Shown: piece after piece, positions 45,299-60,300 of the stretch
Layout: every line of letters begins with the position of its first letter
Position numbering within the stretch: the stretch's first letter is position 1
From: Marchantia polymorpha subsp. ruderalis
Taxonomy: Eukaryota > Streptophyta > Marchantiopsida > Marchantiales > Marchantiaceae
DNA length: 64,000 nucleotides
NCBI GenBank assembly: GCA_037833965.1
Contig: AP031354.1
Location: 13,618,001 to 13,682,000, forward strand
Direction of reading: 5' to 3'
Notes under the pieces: generated by a model
The model's input: the letters and a program-made list of their open reading frames with translations, nothing else
Told to the model about the DNA's origin: nothing
The model's database searches: none
Position numbers and translations under genes: made by a program

Positions 45299-46830
45299 TC
45301 GGCCACACAAGAGGGTCTACCTTGCACACGAAGTTCCAACAACTTCATCACCGAAGTCTGCACGCACTCCTGCTGCTCAGGAGCATCATCACCCCACCAC
45401 CGTCTCGTCTCGTTCTTGCTTTTTAATATTAAAGACGACCTCGTGCGGGAGGTGGGTTCTCCAGCCAAGTTGGGACAGGAAGATTCAACAATGACTCAAA
45501 ATCTCCACTCACCATAAACACGATTCAGACAACCACCCACCTCCTGTACTAGTATGAACTAGTCACACTGGAAAATTCTAGCCTAGTCTTAATGACATCA
45601 GGTATACCTCGACTCGGTGTATTTGAGCTTTGACAATGTAGATACCATTACCATCATCATTTTCCTCCTCCTCCTCCTCCAAAGCATCGGAAAAATCGAT
45701 TGCAGCGCGACTGAGTCATAGGTGTAAATGAAAGTGAGACAGAGTTACAGTCGTTCCTCTGGCTGTGTTCGTGTATTAACCGTATACAGAGAGTAGGACC
45801 CAAAGGCTCGGAAGGCCGGATATCGTCATCTTCACTCACTTTTCGTCATCACTTTATTTGAATCATAACAATGCAGTATAAAGAAACGCTATGTAGTCAG
45901 AAGCGTATTTGTCGACATTTGTATTATTGAAGCTCTTGTCGTGGGCCCGACTGTCCACGACGGAGAAGAGTGTATTAAACTTCTGTACAAAGTAGAAACA
46001 GCAGAATAATCGGTTTGGTTTACATCCGATGCAGTTTATGCAATAAACACTTTTCCTGTACGGGCAACAATGTGTATATCGATTTGCTTTGACCTTGACG
46101 GAGCTCTCTAAAGTGAGGACTACTGTATAATGCGTGCTCGTGACATGAAGCTCATCTGGGTTCTGCGGACAGCAGCCCACGTTGAACTTACGTGACTGTT
46201 TACCGGTAATTTGTGACTGAAACATGTGGCCATGTTGAAATAGTGGACGACCTATTTGAGTAGCGTAAAATCCGAGTTCGGGACGGTCCATGCCTTAAAC
46301 CCTCACCTTTTGTTGCAGTGGTTGAATTATCGGTTGAATCATCATCTCACTAGCTCGCATCGCGCTCGCCTTGTCTGGCCTGCACGCTTTGGACCTCTGG
46401 CGTCACATCACGTGGGAGGGATCTTTACCGAATTGACATCTAAAACCTTTTGAACTGAGAGATCGTCAAGCGAATTATGTACAGATCTGAATGTCCATCA
46501 GCTCACAGCAGCCGTACATCGACAGCATGTGAACGGTGCTTCCACCGATACTACCTTTTGCATTAGAGATCTAATCATGGTGATGTCAGAATCGGAAGTA
46601 TCTACTGACAAACGCTGTTCATCTCAATTCTACTCTAAAAGCCTTTCATGTTGTAAGGTTTCAGGACGAGGATCGAGATTAGGCTTACGGTACTGAGAAT
46701 GCTAGTTTCAACATATGTGTTCAGATTTTTCATACTTTGAATTTGTACATTGTCTGAAGTTCATAGTGATTTGTCCACTACTTATCTGTTCAATGTTGTC
46801 ACCTAAACTGACAGCTAAAATATACGGCAA
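45299..46830. other. CHX 3' flank, no further gene assigned
   Basis: The first few hundred bases probably include the CHX 3' untranslated region. A short (TCC)n run is at about 45662-45680. The minus-strand frame 45863-46291 (142 codons) is Cys-rich but without a signal peptide or domain and is not called. Confidence 0.45.
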
Positions 46831-48500
46831 ACGAAATTTTCTAATTTTTTTATTTGCACACAAGTCAATTAAAGAATAGATTGAGTTATTACAAATTTAA
46901 ATGTATCAATTGCATATTGTCAAATCACAAGCAAGTATCCTTGCTTGTGATATACAAAACTATAATATGTAATAAAGAGTTTTTTTTAAATCACATGATG
47001 ATTATTTAAATTATTTTGGAAAAATTTAAACTGTAAATATACTTGAAAATGGAAAAAAAATGGATTTCAAGTCTTAATTCATTTAAAAAAACTAGGAGTT
47101 TCAATAAATTTTTGAATGTTACATAAATTTTTGTAAAAATTAGTTTAAATATTTTTTAAGTAATTTTTTATGTTGAACTTTAGGTTGATTCTTTTTGTTC
47201 ACAAAAATGTGTGAAATTAAATCAATCTATATTGCAAATAATATTTTGTGACCACACTATTAGATTTATATTACAATAATTTGACGTCAATTATATTCAA
47301 TCTTGATAATATAGTTGTGCATATGTATTGCAATCAGCATATGAAGAAATTGTGAGGTTGTTATGATTTATATATGTATCAATATATATTCTTTATTTCA
47401 TTCACATGATTTTACATTAGAGCAGAATTGATGTTTTGAAAATTAACCTAGTATTTAACAAGAAAATAGCTTTTTTTCAGGAATTGTTGGAGTATGTTTT
47501 GCACATACATAATGCATTCACATTTCAACAAAATTTGATCTATGTATTTTTTTGAAACTTAAAATATACAATATTAAAAATTAATATTAATCATTAAATT
47601 ATAAAATTAATATATATTTTTTTAATATTATACTTTTGACTTCAGTAATTTTTTAGTCAAGCTATGCTCATATTATGCCTCCAAAACTCATATTTCTGCT
47701 ACCGATACTTGATTATTCAGATTCTCATGACTTTTTTCACAAGCTCCTTTCAAAATTGCTTTCATTCAATATCCACCCTTTCAGCTGTAGCATACATGTT
47801 TTCAATAATATCAAATTTGTTTATGTTGACCAATATCTAGGTATTCAAATAACATAAAAGATTCCTGTATTCTGTGAACTCATATTGAGCTAAATATCAG
47901 TATTATAGAATTTTAATACATTGCTAGATTGTCATCTTATAGTAACATCATGACCATTAAAGGTAAAACTGATACTGAAGATGTTTGACACCAATATAGA
48001 AAATTCATTGATTATTATGGTAGCTAGAAGTATCTCAAATGAGATATTTCCAACGTTTTTAGTTTGCCCAAATTGTCTCTATTACATCAATTAACTCATG
48101 ATTGTCTCATATGATGGTGTAATGATAGTTTTTTTTATTTTATCAAAATGACCATGAAACTTTGAACGAAATTCCTTACCTTGAATAGGCACTACTACTT
48201 CTCCTCCTTCAAATTGACTAGGTATCTAAACTAAAAATGTGTAAGTTGGTCATTCATTTGATTTTTTCACAAAATGTCATCAACTCAAAGCATTACAGAG
48301 GATGCTTCTCCGTGACCATATCCATGATATCCATGATGTTATATTGTAAATGATAGCAAGAATAATGTGATCAATTAAACTTTCCAAAGTTGAATTTATA
48401 TTATAAAACATATCTTGAGAGTATTTAAAGGTCATAGTTAAGGGTCCATTGTACTTCTTCTTGATGTTCAAACATGCTTTCTTGCTATTAACAGGTTGAA
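46831..48500. other. AT-rich gene-free island
   Basis: Second AT-rich block, similar in texture to 34.2-38.6 kb. It contains a perfect 12-bp hairpin ATCACAAGCAAG / CTTGCTTGTGAT with a 4-base loop (46924-46951). No gene seen. Confidence 0.65.
46924..46951. repeat. perfect 12-bp hairpin
   Basis: ATCACAAGCAAG (46924-46935), loop TATC, exact reverse complement (46940-46951). Confidence 0.9.
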
Positions 48501-51500
48501 ATTACGTAGAGAAAACACAACTTGTGAACCAGTTACAATTTCAGTCTATTCTAGCAACATATATACGCTATACAGATCCTTACTAGTAGGAGAGGGAGGG
48601 GTCAAGGCCACAACCACGTTACAGTGGCCCTGCTCCATCGGGAAGGAATTCTTTCTGACCCCCAATTGTCCCCATTGAGTTGATGACTACCACTTGGTGA
48701 CTTGATGGCAAAGGTTATGCAAAAGGACAAGCTTATATTTTTTCTCTATAATATTCATTAGACTGAGCTCAATCGAAGTTCTTGATCTGACGAAACTGCC
48801 TGCTCGTGTTTCCACATTCCCTACAGCGTCAACCGGCAGGAACTTTGCGCAAATTCTTGTCGTGTCATCACTGGAATAATGGAGAAAAGAATTTACGACA
48901 CCCAGATCCGAGTGTCCAAAATCTCGCGCTAGGCGAGCTTGTACTTTGGGATGTGAACCCTGGATTCTTATGGTAACATCATGTTTATCGGTGTCCAACA
49001 GATTCTTATCGTTTCGTATTCATCACATGGATGGAAAATCAATGCTTCTCACCATTTTGAACATCGTGACAATGCTCAAAGTGAGCATTTCGACGCATAT
49101 GGTGAGTTAAAAAATATGACTTCTTTCTATTTCTTCTTTGTATCCAAAAACTTCATTTCCAGTAGAGAAAAAAGGAAATCAAGAAAGTGAACATGGTCTC
49201 GACCTTCGTGTGTCATGTGTCCAGGTCATTCTCTCTGTGTTTTTGGAGGAACTGCATTTCCACTTTGGTTATGATCATCATTTGTTTTTTTATGGAGATA
49301 CTTTTATTACAGTTTTTTTGTTACATATATGTGAAGACAACCATCTATCATATCATATTTCACGGTCTTATTGTTTCTACTATTTTTTTATATATAAGCA
49401 AATCGTATTTCGTTTATTATCAACTTTCATTGCAACATGTTTTTTCTATATAAACTAATCATATTCTGACACATGTTCTTTGAAAAATTTATTAAATACA
49501 TAATCAAACTTTCATAAACGAATTATATTTCATTGAAATACTACGGGGGATTAGCCCCATGTTGATAGGTTCATCCTTGTAATAGTTGCTGGGTTCTCTG
49601 TGTACCCCTTCACTTGGATGGAAGTTCCTGTTGAAGAGATCGGCCTCCTGGGGCATATCTCCACAGCTGACAATTTGGTTCTTAATTATAGTAGACCGGC
49701 CAGTGTATAACGGTAAGCTTAACAGAAGAACGGAAATGACGGAGAGGCCTGTGTGGTGCAAAAGGACGCTGTAAAAGGCGACCTCGTGGCCGAAGGCACG
49801 TGATTGTGGCCAACGGCCTGCCAAGGTGGACACGGATGTGGCGTGCAATCAGCTGTAAACGTTGATAAAATCCAATTTAGACTGTACCATGTGCTGCCTA
49901 CAGCTGCAAACACATCAAGTCATTCGACGACATCTGTTCACTAGAGGGCACAAATGTCGCACGATGGACGATGAATCAAAAGAATCCCTGAGAGATGACA
50001 ACTAGTGTATTAAACTCGTGTAAACTTATATGAAAACGAAAGCGTGCACAATACTGTAAATAGAAATAAGTTTTACGTATGAAAATTGAAGACTAGACCT
50101 AACTGCAAATCCAAAGTAAATGACAGCGCTTGAGATGATATGTATGCAAATGACTGAAGTCACAGTTTTGCATGAAAAAATTTTCTCTGGACCATTCTCA
50201 ATCATGTTTACATAAACTTTAGGACACAGTAACACTTTTCCCTTGTCACAAGATAGCATCGCATAAAATAGATATGCCTAGAAAATTGGCATGTGTAACA
50301 TCGGTTTCTATGTGTGACCTATGATATCCATATCCATTGAAAATTAATGTAGATATTTATAGCCGGGACTGTTTCTTCCACAACAATGACTCTTGTCATC
50401 GTTGTCAAGCAACTCTTTATGCAAGTCATCCGATTAAGGATAGAAATGATGCGATTTGTAAAGTATCAAAGATGTTAAAGCTGAGTTAGGGGCAAGTGGA
50501 TAACAAAGGAGTAATGGAAGACCGGTACAAGAATAAACCTAACAGTGGGCTGGGCAGTTCAAAGCCACCTCGCATAGTGTCATAAGTATCATGTGCTACC
50601 ATCGTAACTGCATGTCTTCGTTGAGGTACTGATCTTAAAAGACGAAACGGGCGTAGAGAGATTAAGACCAACACGTCTTATCGTGTCCGAAAACCGTTCT
50701 GAACTATGACGACACACGATATCCGCTTGATGGTGCTCAAAATGTATTTTCCTATCCCATGATCATATTTATTAACAGTTCACCAAAATTCCTTGAAAAT
50801 GGGAAGATTTATCGGAACGATGGAGAATGAAAACTCACATCCATCTCAATATGTACGTTTGCAGCCGCTACAAGCTTGTTACACAGTACAGTCTGTAGAT
50901 GAAAGTCAAAGAGTAAACAAGCCTGAAATCAGATCCCAAGTGTATAATTTTAAATTATTGTTTAATGAACGCACTAGAACTAGACAGAAATCCATGGATC
51001 TTCAGGAAAATAATCCCGTTTTTAAAATATGTGATTCTCAGATACATCTAAAATCGGAATACCTCTCTATGGAAAATTCTGAAAAGTATGAAATAGAATA
51101 TGCAGTTAGCACTCTTGCCAATACCAAATCTGACTGAGATGAGAATTTCCACTCCACATCTAGATAAGGACTTTAAAAAGTAGGACTTCGAGGTGTAATT
51201 CTTCTTCTATAACCTGTTCTTCCATGAAGTTGCCAGTTTGTAACCATATTTCATATTTGGCATATACTCAAATGTGTTAAGGACGTTAGAATGAATCTAA
51301 ATTCAGACCTTCAAATATCAATTTTAATCATATGTAAAATCAACATTGCAAATTTTTATTTGAATGTTGATTTCACATATGAGACTATGAACTTTCATCT
51401 ATTCGGATGTACAATGAGTAATAGACTTTTAGGTTGCAAAGAATATAGATATGCTTAAAGATAATTTCCTTTCTTTTTTTTATCTTTGCATTCATAATCC

Positions 51501-51560
51501 AACATGGATTCAACATTGACACGGATTTGTGTTTATGCAAGACATTATTATAGTAAGCTA
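48501..51560. other. intergenic with several weak frames
   Basis: Frames at 48687-48998 (minus, 103 codons), 49504-49848 (minus, 114 codons, ending in a polar tail with RNFHPSEGVHREPSNYYKDE) and 50793-51137 (plus, 114 codons) have plausible composition but no recognised domain, signal peptide or splice context. Any could be an exon of an unknown gene; none is strong enough to call. Confidence 0.35.
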
Positions 51561-52692
51561 CAGAGTTAAACCTCCCAATAGTGACATACATTGGTTCTAT
51601 AGTTTTATGTCATTATTGGGAGGTGTCACTCACACGAGGTTGGATAATATTTAGTGGATCATGTGGAGACATTCTTATTGTATATTTAGAGGATCCGCTA
51701 AATATTTAGCGGATCATTTGGCGATTCAAATTTGAACTTACATCAACAATGATCAATGAGATTATAGTTATCTGATTTTTATGATGAGAAGATTTCCAAT
51801 ACATAAGATTTCATACTTGCCTATATATCAGCAATTTCTACTATATAAGATTTTTGAAATTTCTGTACTCTACTGTACATAGAAAGTTTTTACTACTGAA
51901 AGAATTACATCGTTCAATCGAGAAGAAATTTTTCTCGTTTGAGAAATATTAGTAACCAATTCTGCTTGGTAAATTTTGCAAAACTCTCTAGATTACAATG
52001 GTAGTTATAATCAACATGAATATCAATTGTCAAAATTGAATTTTTACATTTTTCCCTTGACTTAGAAATTTGAGCTGGTTGAAGAGCCCAAGATTCTAGT
52101 CAAAATTGAATTTTTCAATTTGTCCCTTATATAACTCGGAATATCTCAATGCTAAGTGTTTGGATCACACTGAGCACTAACGCCATCCTGGAACAACCTT
52201 TGTACAAATCATGTGCAAAATAATATCAATTTCGGTAATATATGTTTCATCGCGAAATTCAAAGCACACTTCCTTAACTTATGCTCCGAGCATAAAATCA
52301 GAACATCCACGTACTTTTGGGATCTGTCTTGTTAGACATATATTTGACGTATGTCAAGGAAAAGTAGCAGATGATAACAAGAGCATTTTACATTTGACGC
52401 ATTCAATCTTCTCATAATATAGTTACAATCATGATTCAACCTCACTGGAAGCATAAAAAAAAAAATAGAATTCTAAATCCGGAAGTTTTGAACGGATACT
52501 TTCGATAATTATAATAGTCATTAAAGCTCCACCATGTTACTATTGAATCTTCTCATGTCACTATTGCCAATAGTGACGTACGGTTCTTATTGAACAGATT
52601 TATACATTAGAAACTAATGGTTCCACACTTTCATGTCACTAATGGTAGTATGTCACTCACAGGAGTTGACACTATTGGGAAGTTTAACTCTG
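51561..52692. mobile_element. pogo/Emigrant-like MITE, 1132 bp, TA target duplication
   Basis: The left end CAGAGTTAAACCTCCCAATA and the inverted right end CAGAGTTAAACTTCCCAATA match at 19 of 20 bases. Both are flanked by TA (51559-51560 and 52693-52694). The CAG-TTAAACCTC-type terminus and TA duplication are typical of plant pogo-type Tc1/mariner elements (Emigrant/Lemi group). Subterminal copies of CCCAATAGTGACATA and its inverse occur at both ends (around 51571, 51605, 52560-52590 and 52650), forming extra stem-loops. No transposase frame was found, so it is non-autonomous. Confidence 0.85.
51692..51715. repeat. perfect 24-bp palindrome inside the pogo-like MITE
   Basis: The sequence reads the same on both strands with no loop; its centre is AAATATTT and its ends are GATCCGCT / AGCGGATC. 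Confidence 0.95.
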
Positions 52693-52694
52693 TA

Positions 52695-55300
52695 CATGAA
52701 AAGCATTCACTCTACCCTAGTGTGCAGGTTGTTTTACTCATGGCATGTGCAATCACTATATAAAATATCTCAATTTCGTTATATTATCTGCATCATATGA
52801 TTATGATGTTTGTAGATTATGTAAACAATTCATATGTTTTAGATGTGTAATACATACTTTTATCATAATAATACTTAAAGACAATAGCTTGATATTAATA
52901 ACTTAGATATTAAATAATAATATACATGCACAACATGTATATCACAGAAAAGAGAAAAGTATTTTTGTTTATCAAGTTCAAGTATGTAATGATTTCTTGT
53001 ATACCGGATATCAAAAAATATATTATCTATTTTTAATATAATTTTTGAAAATTAGATTTCAAAAAATTATATGCATGTTTGATTTCATCAACAGTTATAT
53101 AAAAGAATCATCATTTTTTAATAAATAATTTTATTTTTCAATAAATTATACATATAATTTTAGATATGAAATTGAAATTTAAAAAATAATAATTTACCGA
53201 GATATTTTTGTTGAGGTTTCAACTTAGTGTAAATATGGATTCTACTTTCTTCTTTTTTCTGAATCAAGTAATTTTTTAGAATGCAAATTTTTGGTATTTT
53301 CCAATAACACCATAATACATATTTTTCATCTTGAAAATAAAGGTTTAGCACATTAAAGCTTAACTTACCTTGTAGTGAATTTCAAAATTTATTATATGTA
53401 CGATCATGTTTGAATAAATACCTGATTTGAAAAATATCAACTTTAACTCAAATAGTAAAAATGAGAAATTTTCTAGGAAAGAAAAATAAAGAAAAATAAT
53501 TGGGTTGATCATAGTAGTTGTACTTGGAAGTATTTAGTATCCTTATCAATCTGTTTCTAGATATGTGTAAGATGATTCTTTCCTTGGATGTTAAAAAAAC
53601 TCTCTTCAGAGATTGAGTGTAAACATGAAATAAATTTTGATTCTAAACCAAAATATATTCATTGTGTTTATTTTTATTTAGTCATCTGCATTATTTGGGC
53701 TTATATGCCAGGAAAGCGATGTCAACAATGGCGTTAGTGTCATATGATTGAAAATATGAAACGAGATTGCTACATACGATATTATAAAGTGATAAAGGGA
53801 CATGTTTAACTTCTGTTTGCGGTGGGACAGTATAGTACAGTATAGGAGGGATATGATATTAAGTTTCAAAAAGAAACCACAGTTTTTCATTTACCAGCTC
53901 CCCACATTAGTAGGTAAGTTTGACATAAATAGGGGTGACACATGTGACGAATTATATTTAAACTGTAGTAAGTGAAAAATCACTGTGCACAATGTAAAAG
54001 GTTTGTTGCTTTTTATAGGTATTTATAGGTTGTACTAACCGTATACGATGGACGAATTCTAATTGGAGTTGAACACAGAAGGCTGAAGATTCGAATCGAG
54101 AAGGAGATAAGTTGACTGCTAATTTGTTCTGCTCATCCCTTCACTGTTAGAGGATGCATGTTTTATCAGGTGAGCCAGAACGGTATATGCAGTATCGCTT
54201 CTTACTGATTTGTTTGCAGTGGGACCGACCACTGAGAGCCTGATACTTGTATCTAAACTGTTTGAGCAATTACAGATCTTTTTATAAATAACAGCCTTCA
54301 TGGATCCTTTTCGACAAGGATCGGACGATCGGGAATGACTTTACTTTTCCGGAGTCCTATCCTTCAGAAGGGATAGGACTCCGATAGGTACGGATGTCTT
54401 AAGATCTCGTTCCTATATTATTGGACCCTGAAGAATTCGGACAGAGTAAGTCTTCCCCAACCAGGTTTATCCGTCCCGTGGTTGCGGGGGTCGATAGCTT
54501 AAAATGGAAGACAAAATGTATTACACTTCTGACATTAGGTCTTATTCATTTGATCTCTGCTTATACAGTTCCGGAAAGTACATGAAGAGTACGAACATCT
54601 TTAAGACCGAATCCACGCTAACTCAAATCGGTTACATGCCCAGGGTTTAGGCTTGACTTAACCGTGAAGGTTACAAAATGTACCTTGAATTCTATCCTGA
54701 GAAATTATAGAGGAAGAGAAATTTGCTTGATGTGACCCCATAAGAACTGACCGTTTGATGTGACCCAATAAGTTACACTTTACCCGATGTAACTGATTTG
54801 TTTACACTTCAATGAAAAAAAAAGATTTCTTCCAGAATTTAAGTTAGTGGATTTTCCATGGCTCCCAATCTTTATCGTGGAAGAGCCCAATTTCTCACGT
54901 CCAATAATGATTTTACAGTTATAATGTATAGGCATAATCTACTCACTCCCTACTTTTTTTTTTCTAAAACTCTTGGTCGAAATCACGTGAGTTGAGTATG
55001 TGGTCCGTGAAGTGCATTTCACTTTTCAACAAAGAGCCTCAGTGCTCTTCCTAACCCGGATTGAAAGAAATTACAAGAACTCGCAGTAGAACATCGGTGA
55101 CGTTGGACTGAATTGCCGTCGGAAGGGTCTCATCGGGTAAAATGGAACTTCAAGGATCCCATCAAGCAGTCAATGTTGTGATGGTGTCCCATCAAGCAAA
55201 TTTCTCGAAATTATATGATGATATGAACCAATGTTGTCGAGACATGAAATTACACAAATTGTGGTCATCATTGGTTAGTATACTTGGCCTGAAAATTGAT
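52695..55300. other. intergenic, one hairpin
   Basis: AT-rich to about 54.0 kb, then about 700 bases of higher GC (54.0-54.7 kb) of unlike texture, containing a strong hairpin (listed). A short direct repeat TTGATGTGACCC-ATAAG is at about 54733 and 54758. No gene is supported. Confidence 0.45.
54350..54383. repeat. hairpin, 13-bp perfect stem core
   Basis: CGGAGTCCTATCC (54350-54362) and its exact reverse complement (54371-54383) enclose TTCAGAAG, which extends the stem with one bulge. Confidence 0.9.
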
Positions 55301-57370
55301 GCATTTTATGAAATATCAAGTATCCATTTATGAAAGTCTGTTTCACGAACAAAATGTTATGATATAGAGAATGTTGTTATAACGTGTAAATTGCCTATGA
55401 TTTTGAACGAATGTTCAATTTTAAAATACATATGTTGCCTCTATCAACTAGAAAAATAACATACATATATTATTTTAAAATAATTAAAATATAATTCAAT
55501 TATTTAAAATTTCGTAAATAAATAATTAAATATAGTGATTCTTCAATCTAATTTTTTTAAATATCTGATTATATATATACATCCAATTTTTGAATTTTTT
55601 ATCATTAAATCTACAAGTTAAAATATTCTCATTTAATTATTAATTTTAAATTTATATTTAAAAAAAATTTAAAAAATTCAAAAATTAGACATTTTTTTGA
55701 ATAAAATGAAATGAAAACGATTGATGAATTTGTAAAGTAAGAAAAATTGAAAATTTTCACACATATCTACGAATCAAATCAATTAAAAAAATAAGCAAAT
55801 TGATAAAATAAAATAAATATTTAGATTTTTTTTGACATATACTAGTTTTTTTCCATTGTAATGATATAATTTATTATCAGTTTGTACAATCAACCACATT
55901 TTAAGAAATAATAACGTAAATGATTGATTGAACATCATTTCACTCTTGATATTCAATTTGTACATCAAAACAAACAATTGAAACTAAATAAAGACAATAA
56001 TATCAAAAAAATGTATTGATACAATGCAAAAGCACTAAATACCCTTATATTTTGATTAAGTGATATTTATATGATAGATTACAATTCCAATTTCAAAAGT
56101 AAACATACTATTGTAATAAAAAAACACATTTTTTTTTATATCATCAGTCATTCCAAATTGGAACTTTGAGTCAAACCAAATCCAACAAATGAAAGTATGA
56201 CACCATGCAAATAAAATAATTTAAAATTTAAAATGTGCAAATAGAACATATTCATCGACTTTTTTTGAAATGTTAGGCTTGATAAAGGTTGTTAATGAAC
56301 TATATATAATTTTAATTGTTTAACATGTTACTAGCTTCGTGACGTTACCTACCTAAGTACACGGTTATATGAATTGGGACAAATTTTCATGAGCCGTTAT
56401 TTTGAAAATTGTTTTTCAAGGTGTTATTTTTATTAAAAAAATTTTTATTTTTTTTGTACTCATAAACTAATGGAAGTTTTATTCAATGAGATTTTGTAAT
56501 AGAATTTTATTATGCTGATTTTTTAACATCATATTTCAACATTAAAACTTTTCACACGTTATGAAATATATATATGAGATTATATATTTCATATGTAAAT
56601 TATTTTTTTCCAAGTTTAAAAATGTGATTTTTCATTCCCATGGGTACAATTTTTTATTCGCATGGAATTTATTTGATACATCATTTTGAATGAATCTTAT
56701 TTATCTCAAAAATTAAAATTTTTAAGATTAAGCTCTAACATTTTTCAGACTATCTTTGTATTTACAAATATTAATTTTTACTGATAAACAATAAAAAAAT
56801 TTCATCAAATGAAGTCTAAAGATCAGAAGGGTTTGTAAACGCTTGTTCAAATATTCAGTACCAAGGAAATATACGTGACATAAATTTTTATAGCCTTTAT
56901 ATATATTGTTGATACTATTCAATATAAAATCAAATACTTGTCAGATGCACGACAAAAAGTGATCCTAACTTTAAAAGATGGAAAGATTACGAGAAGGAGA
57001 ATAGAATTGAGATAGGGAAGTACATATAGATTCACCATAGTACATTTTCAAGACAATTTAAATCAAATAATCAACTTCTTGTAAAATAAATGAAACCTTT
57101 GGAGCTCCATAGAAAAAAACATCACTCACATTTATTCTCAAGGTGAACATGTGAAACCATCATGAGGAGAAGACCTCATACTGTATCATACCTTTTAATC
57201 TTGGGTAGATGTGGAAACTATGCGTTGAGTTTTTTCAATCTTCTAATTGTTTAGGATTTAACTATATGGAGACTATACTCACCTACACTTCGACATAACT
57301 CAGTGTAGAAAAAAAAATATTACGCTTTTTTGGGATAGCATATCCATAACCAATTTTTTTGTTTGTAAAA
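55301..57370. other. AT-rich gene-free island
   Basis: Third strongly AT-rich block with homopolymer runs and no recognisable coding content. Confidence 0.65.
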
Positions 57371-60300
57371 GGAAAAAATTAAAGTCTGAATGAGGGCATA
57401 CATTTCCTGAAGAATGAATGTTTCGTCACTTGCATATACAGAAACATTCTTGAGCACGGAATAGTGAAAGAAAATACATTATGAGACATAACTTTATAAA
57501 AGTTATAGAAGAATGAGCATACATAATGAAGCTCACCCCCAAAAGGTGGTTCTGATCTTTCATCACACGACAAAATGAAGACTGGGAAAGGCATTGGATG
57601 GAAGACAAAATATCCAGCCGCACGAGAAACGAGAAGACTCGACGCTTCCGTAAGGTGCTATGACAGTAGTATACAAGATCATCCAAATTTAACACTAAAC
57701 AGTATTCTTTTGTTGCCCTCAGATCATAAGAGACAACAGAAGGATTGCGATGGAGGTGGGTAACACTCCCAAAAGTGGACAGCATGCTGACGATCATGCG
57801 AAAAGGAAACTCTGGCAGGCTGACGAGGAGACTTTGGTTGACTATTCCTCTGCCTATTGCGTACATCTCTCCATCGACATGTCGAGTCACACCTTGTTTT
57901 CCCACGCTCTCGGGTTCTCCCTGAGTGTGACTTTCTCCCACACTCTTTAATGTACATACACATCCATCCTTTCCCCTCTTCGTATATCTGCTTGTTCCAT
58001 AGAGCTCCCAACATATGGGCGAAAATCCCCAGAGAGTACAGTCATGTACTATATGGTATGTTTACAATCAGGTCAATGTCATTTCGCATCAAATGTCATT
58101 TTGGTATTGTAAGCCTAGCATCAACGACCAGAAAACATGTTCAAAGTTTCATGTTAAGAAATATTTGGTTGATGGGATTTGCTAGTAGAAGCGAAAGATG
58201 TATACAAAAATCACATATATATATTTTTCAAGCATGTAGCGTATATATTATTGGTTTTCTTAACGCAGTAGTAGGATGAACAACCATGAAGTATTACATA
58301 CATCACCTGACTAAAGAGTGAATGAAAATATTCAACACACATGACCTCTCTCCGCACAATAGAAGAGAAGTGATATGTACGAAGTGCGTGTAAGTGGCAA
58401 AAAAGTCTTTTTGCACATTGTAGTGTATTTAATATGTTACAACAGGGACGAAATTTCAGACAAACACGCGAGGTCACACTTCTTCTATGGACTCTTGACA
58501 GCATTGCAGCGTGAGATGGACATTTGTGTGACGTATGAGTGAAGAGTTATACCACAAGTCACACAACAAGCATCAATCAGAATTGTTTCTCAAATAGATA
58601 TTCCTTTGCTAATAAAGAAGATCCCCAGTTACAAGGGTGTATGTGTGTGTGTGAGCAACCTCGTAGGAGTCATGCTAGAGAATTCACTCATCTCAAGAGC
58701 TTGTGGGTCGAATTCTTGGGTTAACTTCACAAGAAATCAAACTCAGGTATAGTAAGCCCTCGAGATCTCCACCCGGCTTCGGGAGATTCAGTTGCACTTT
58801 GGCATCCCAGGATCGATTCCTCTCAGAACTCTGGCAAATTGGAGATACTGTTCTAGCTACTCAGACATTATTTATACAGGATTCTAAATTTCTTCCTCAT
58901 ATTGCTATCTACAAGGATCGCTCCGTGATACTCTTCAAGGAAGTTTTTCACCATCCGGCATTATCTCCAACTTCCGCACTCAGATGCAAACTCCCAGGTT
59001 CTCCGCAATCTCCCCTCGATTTACACACAGAATTGTCCTCACATTGAGTCTCGTGGCATTATACATCTTACTTGGTTTGACCTTCTCATGTTTATGATAT
59101 ATTACTTGGCCCATAGCATTTCGTATATACTTCGACCAAACAACGCATACCTCTTATCCTCCGCTTCGTCACCACGAGCAAAATTACATGGACTACATTT
59201 TGTAGCTAAAATTTCGTGTAACTGCCGGCGGGACTCATGCTGGAGGATTTATAGAAGGACATCTATTTCTAGGACGAATGTCGATCTCCAACGGAAGCAA
59301 GTGTGATTTGATGAAGCTACCTCCAAGTTTAGCCAACGTACCGAACTGGAGCTGAACTCGTGCTCTTGCGGCTGTGGTTCCCAAAACCGGTCTCCCATGT
59401 GCGCACTGATTTGCCGTCCGAAGTTTATGGTGGAACGGTGGGAAGGTCGTTAAAACTGGATCTTTTCACAGTTTGGAATGGACTCGTGAGGGTCTACTGC
59501 ACCGTAATCACGGTTTACGGTTCAGCAATCAAAAAGCATTCGGCATTCGGTGAATCTTGTCTACAGTCTGAAGTCAACACACCCATTGAAAGTAGAATCA
59601 TGTGGATCCGCCGAATATCCACGAAATTTTCAACGACGATTCACATCTGCCACTGTTGCCATCGGCGTTGACATCTGCGGTGAGGACACCTGGTCGCGAT
59701 CTGTAGCTCGTTTGTTGGTGCTCCTGTTGATGCGGAAAGAGACACCTGGCACAGTCACGAAGAGAACAGAAACTTTGGCTTTGGCACTCTCTCTTCCCTT
59801 ACTACTTATGGCTCCGTGTGTTGTAATTAGATTCTCTGAGTCCTGACACGATAGGCCTTGCCAGGTCCGCCATCCCCACGTGCTCATCGCTTGCTTGAAG
59901 ACGATAGTTCTTATCACCTTTCAGGTTTTGGCCACCTCACTCTCCTCTGTCGTTCCTGATGGATTGATCCTGACAAATTCACTGCTTCTGGTTTTCTCGT
60001 CCACTTGCCAAGTCTCTTGTATGCCGGGTCTTCATACATTACCACTTCGAGTGGAGTGGAGAGAAGTTGAAGCTGCATGCAATCATCGACCCCGTGCAGT
60101 TTCCAACCGTCATTCTATTGCGTAGCAATTCATACCTGGAAACGATATTCGATTTGTAGTTGTGTTGAAGTGCAAGCTACTCAATTTGACTGTGGGTGTT
60201 GGAATGTTTGCTTTCAGACTGGCGTATGCTTATAATCGGCACTGCGTGTGCACCTAGCCCAACACAACAGAGAAAGCATGTATGACTGTCCGTAGACATA

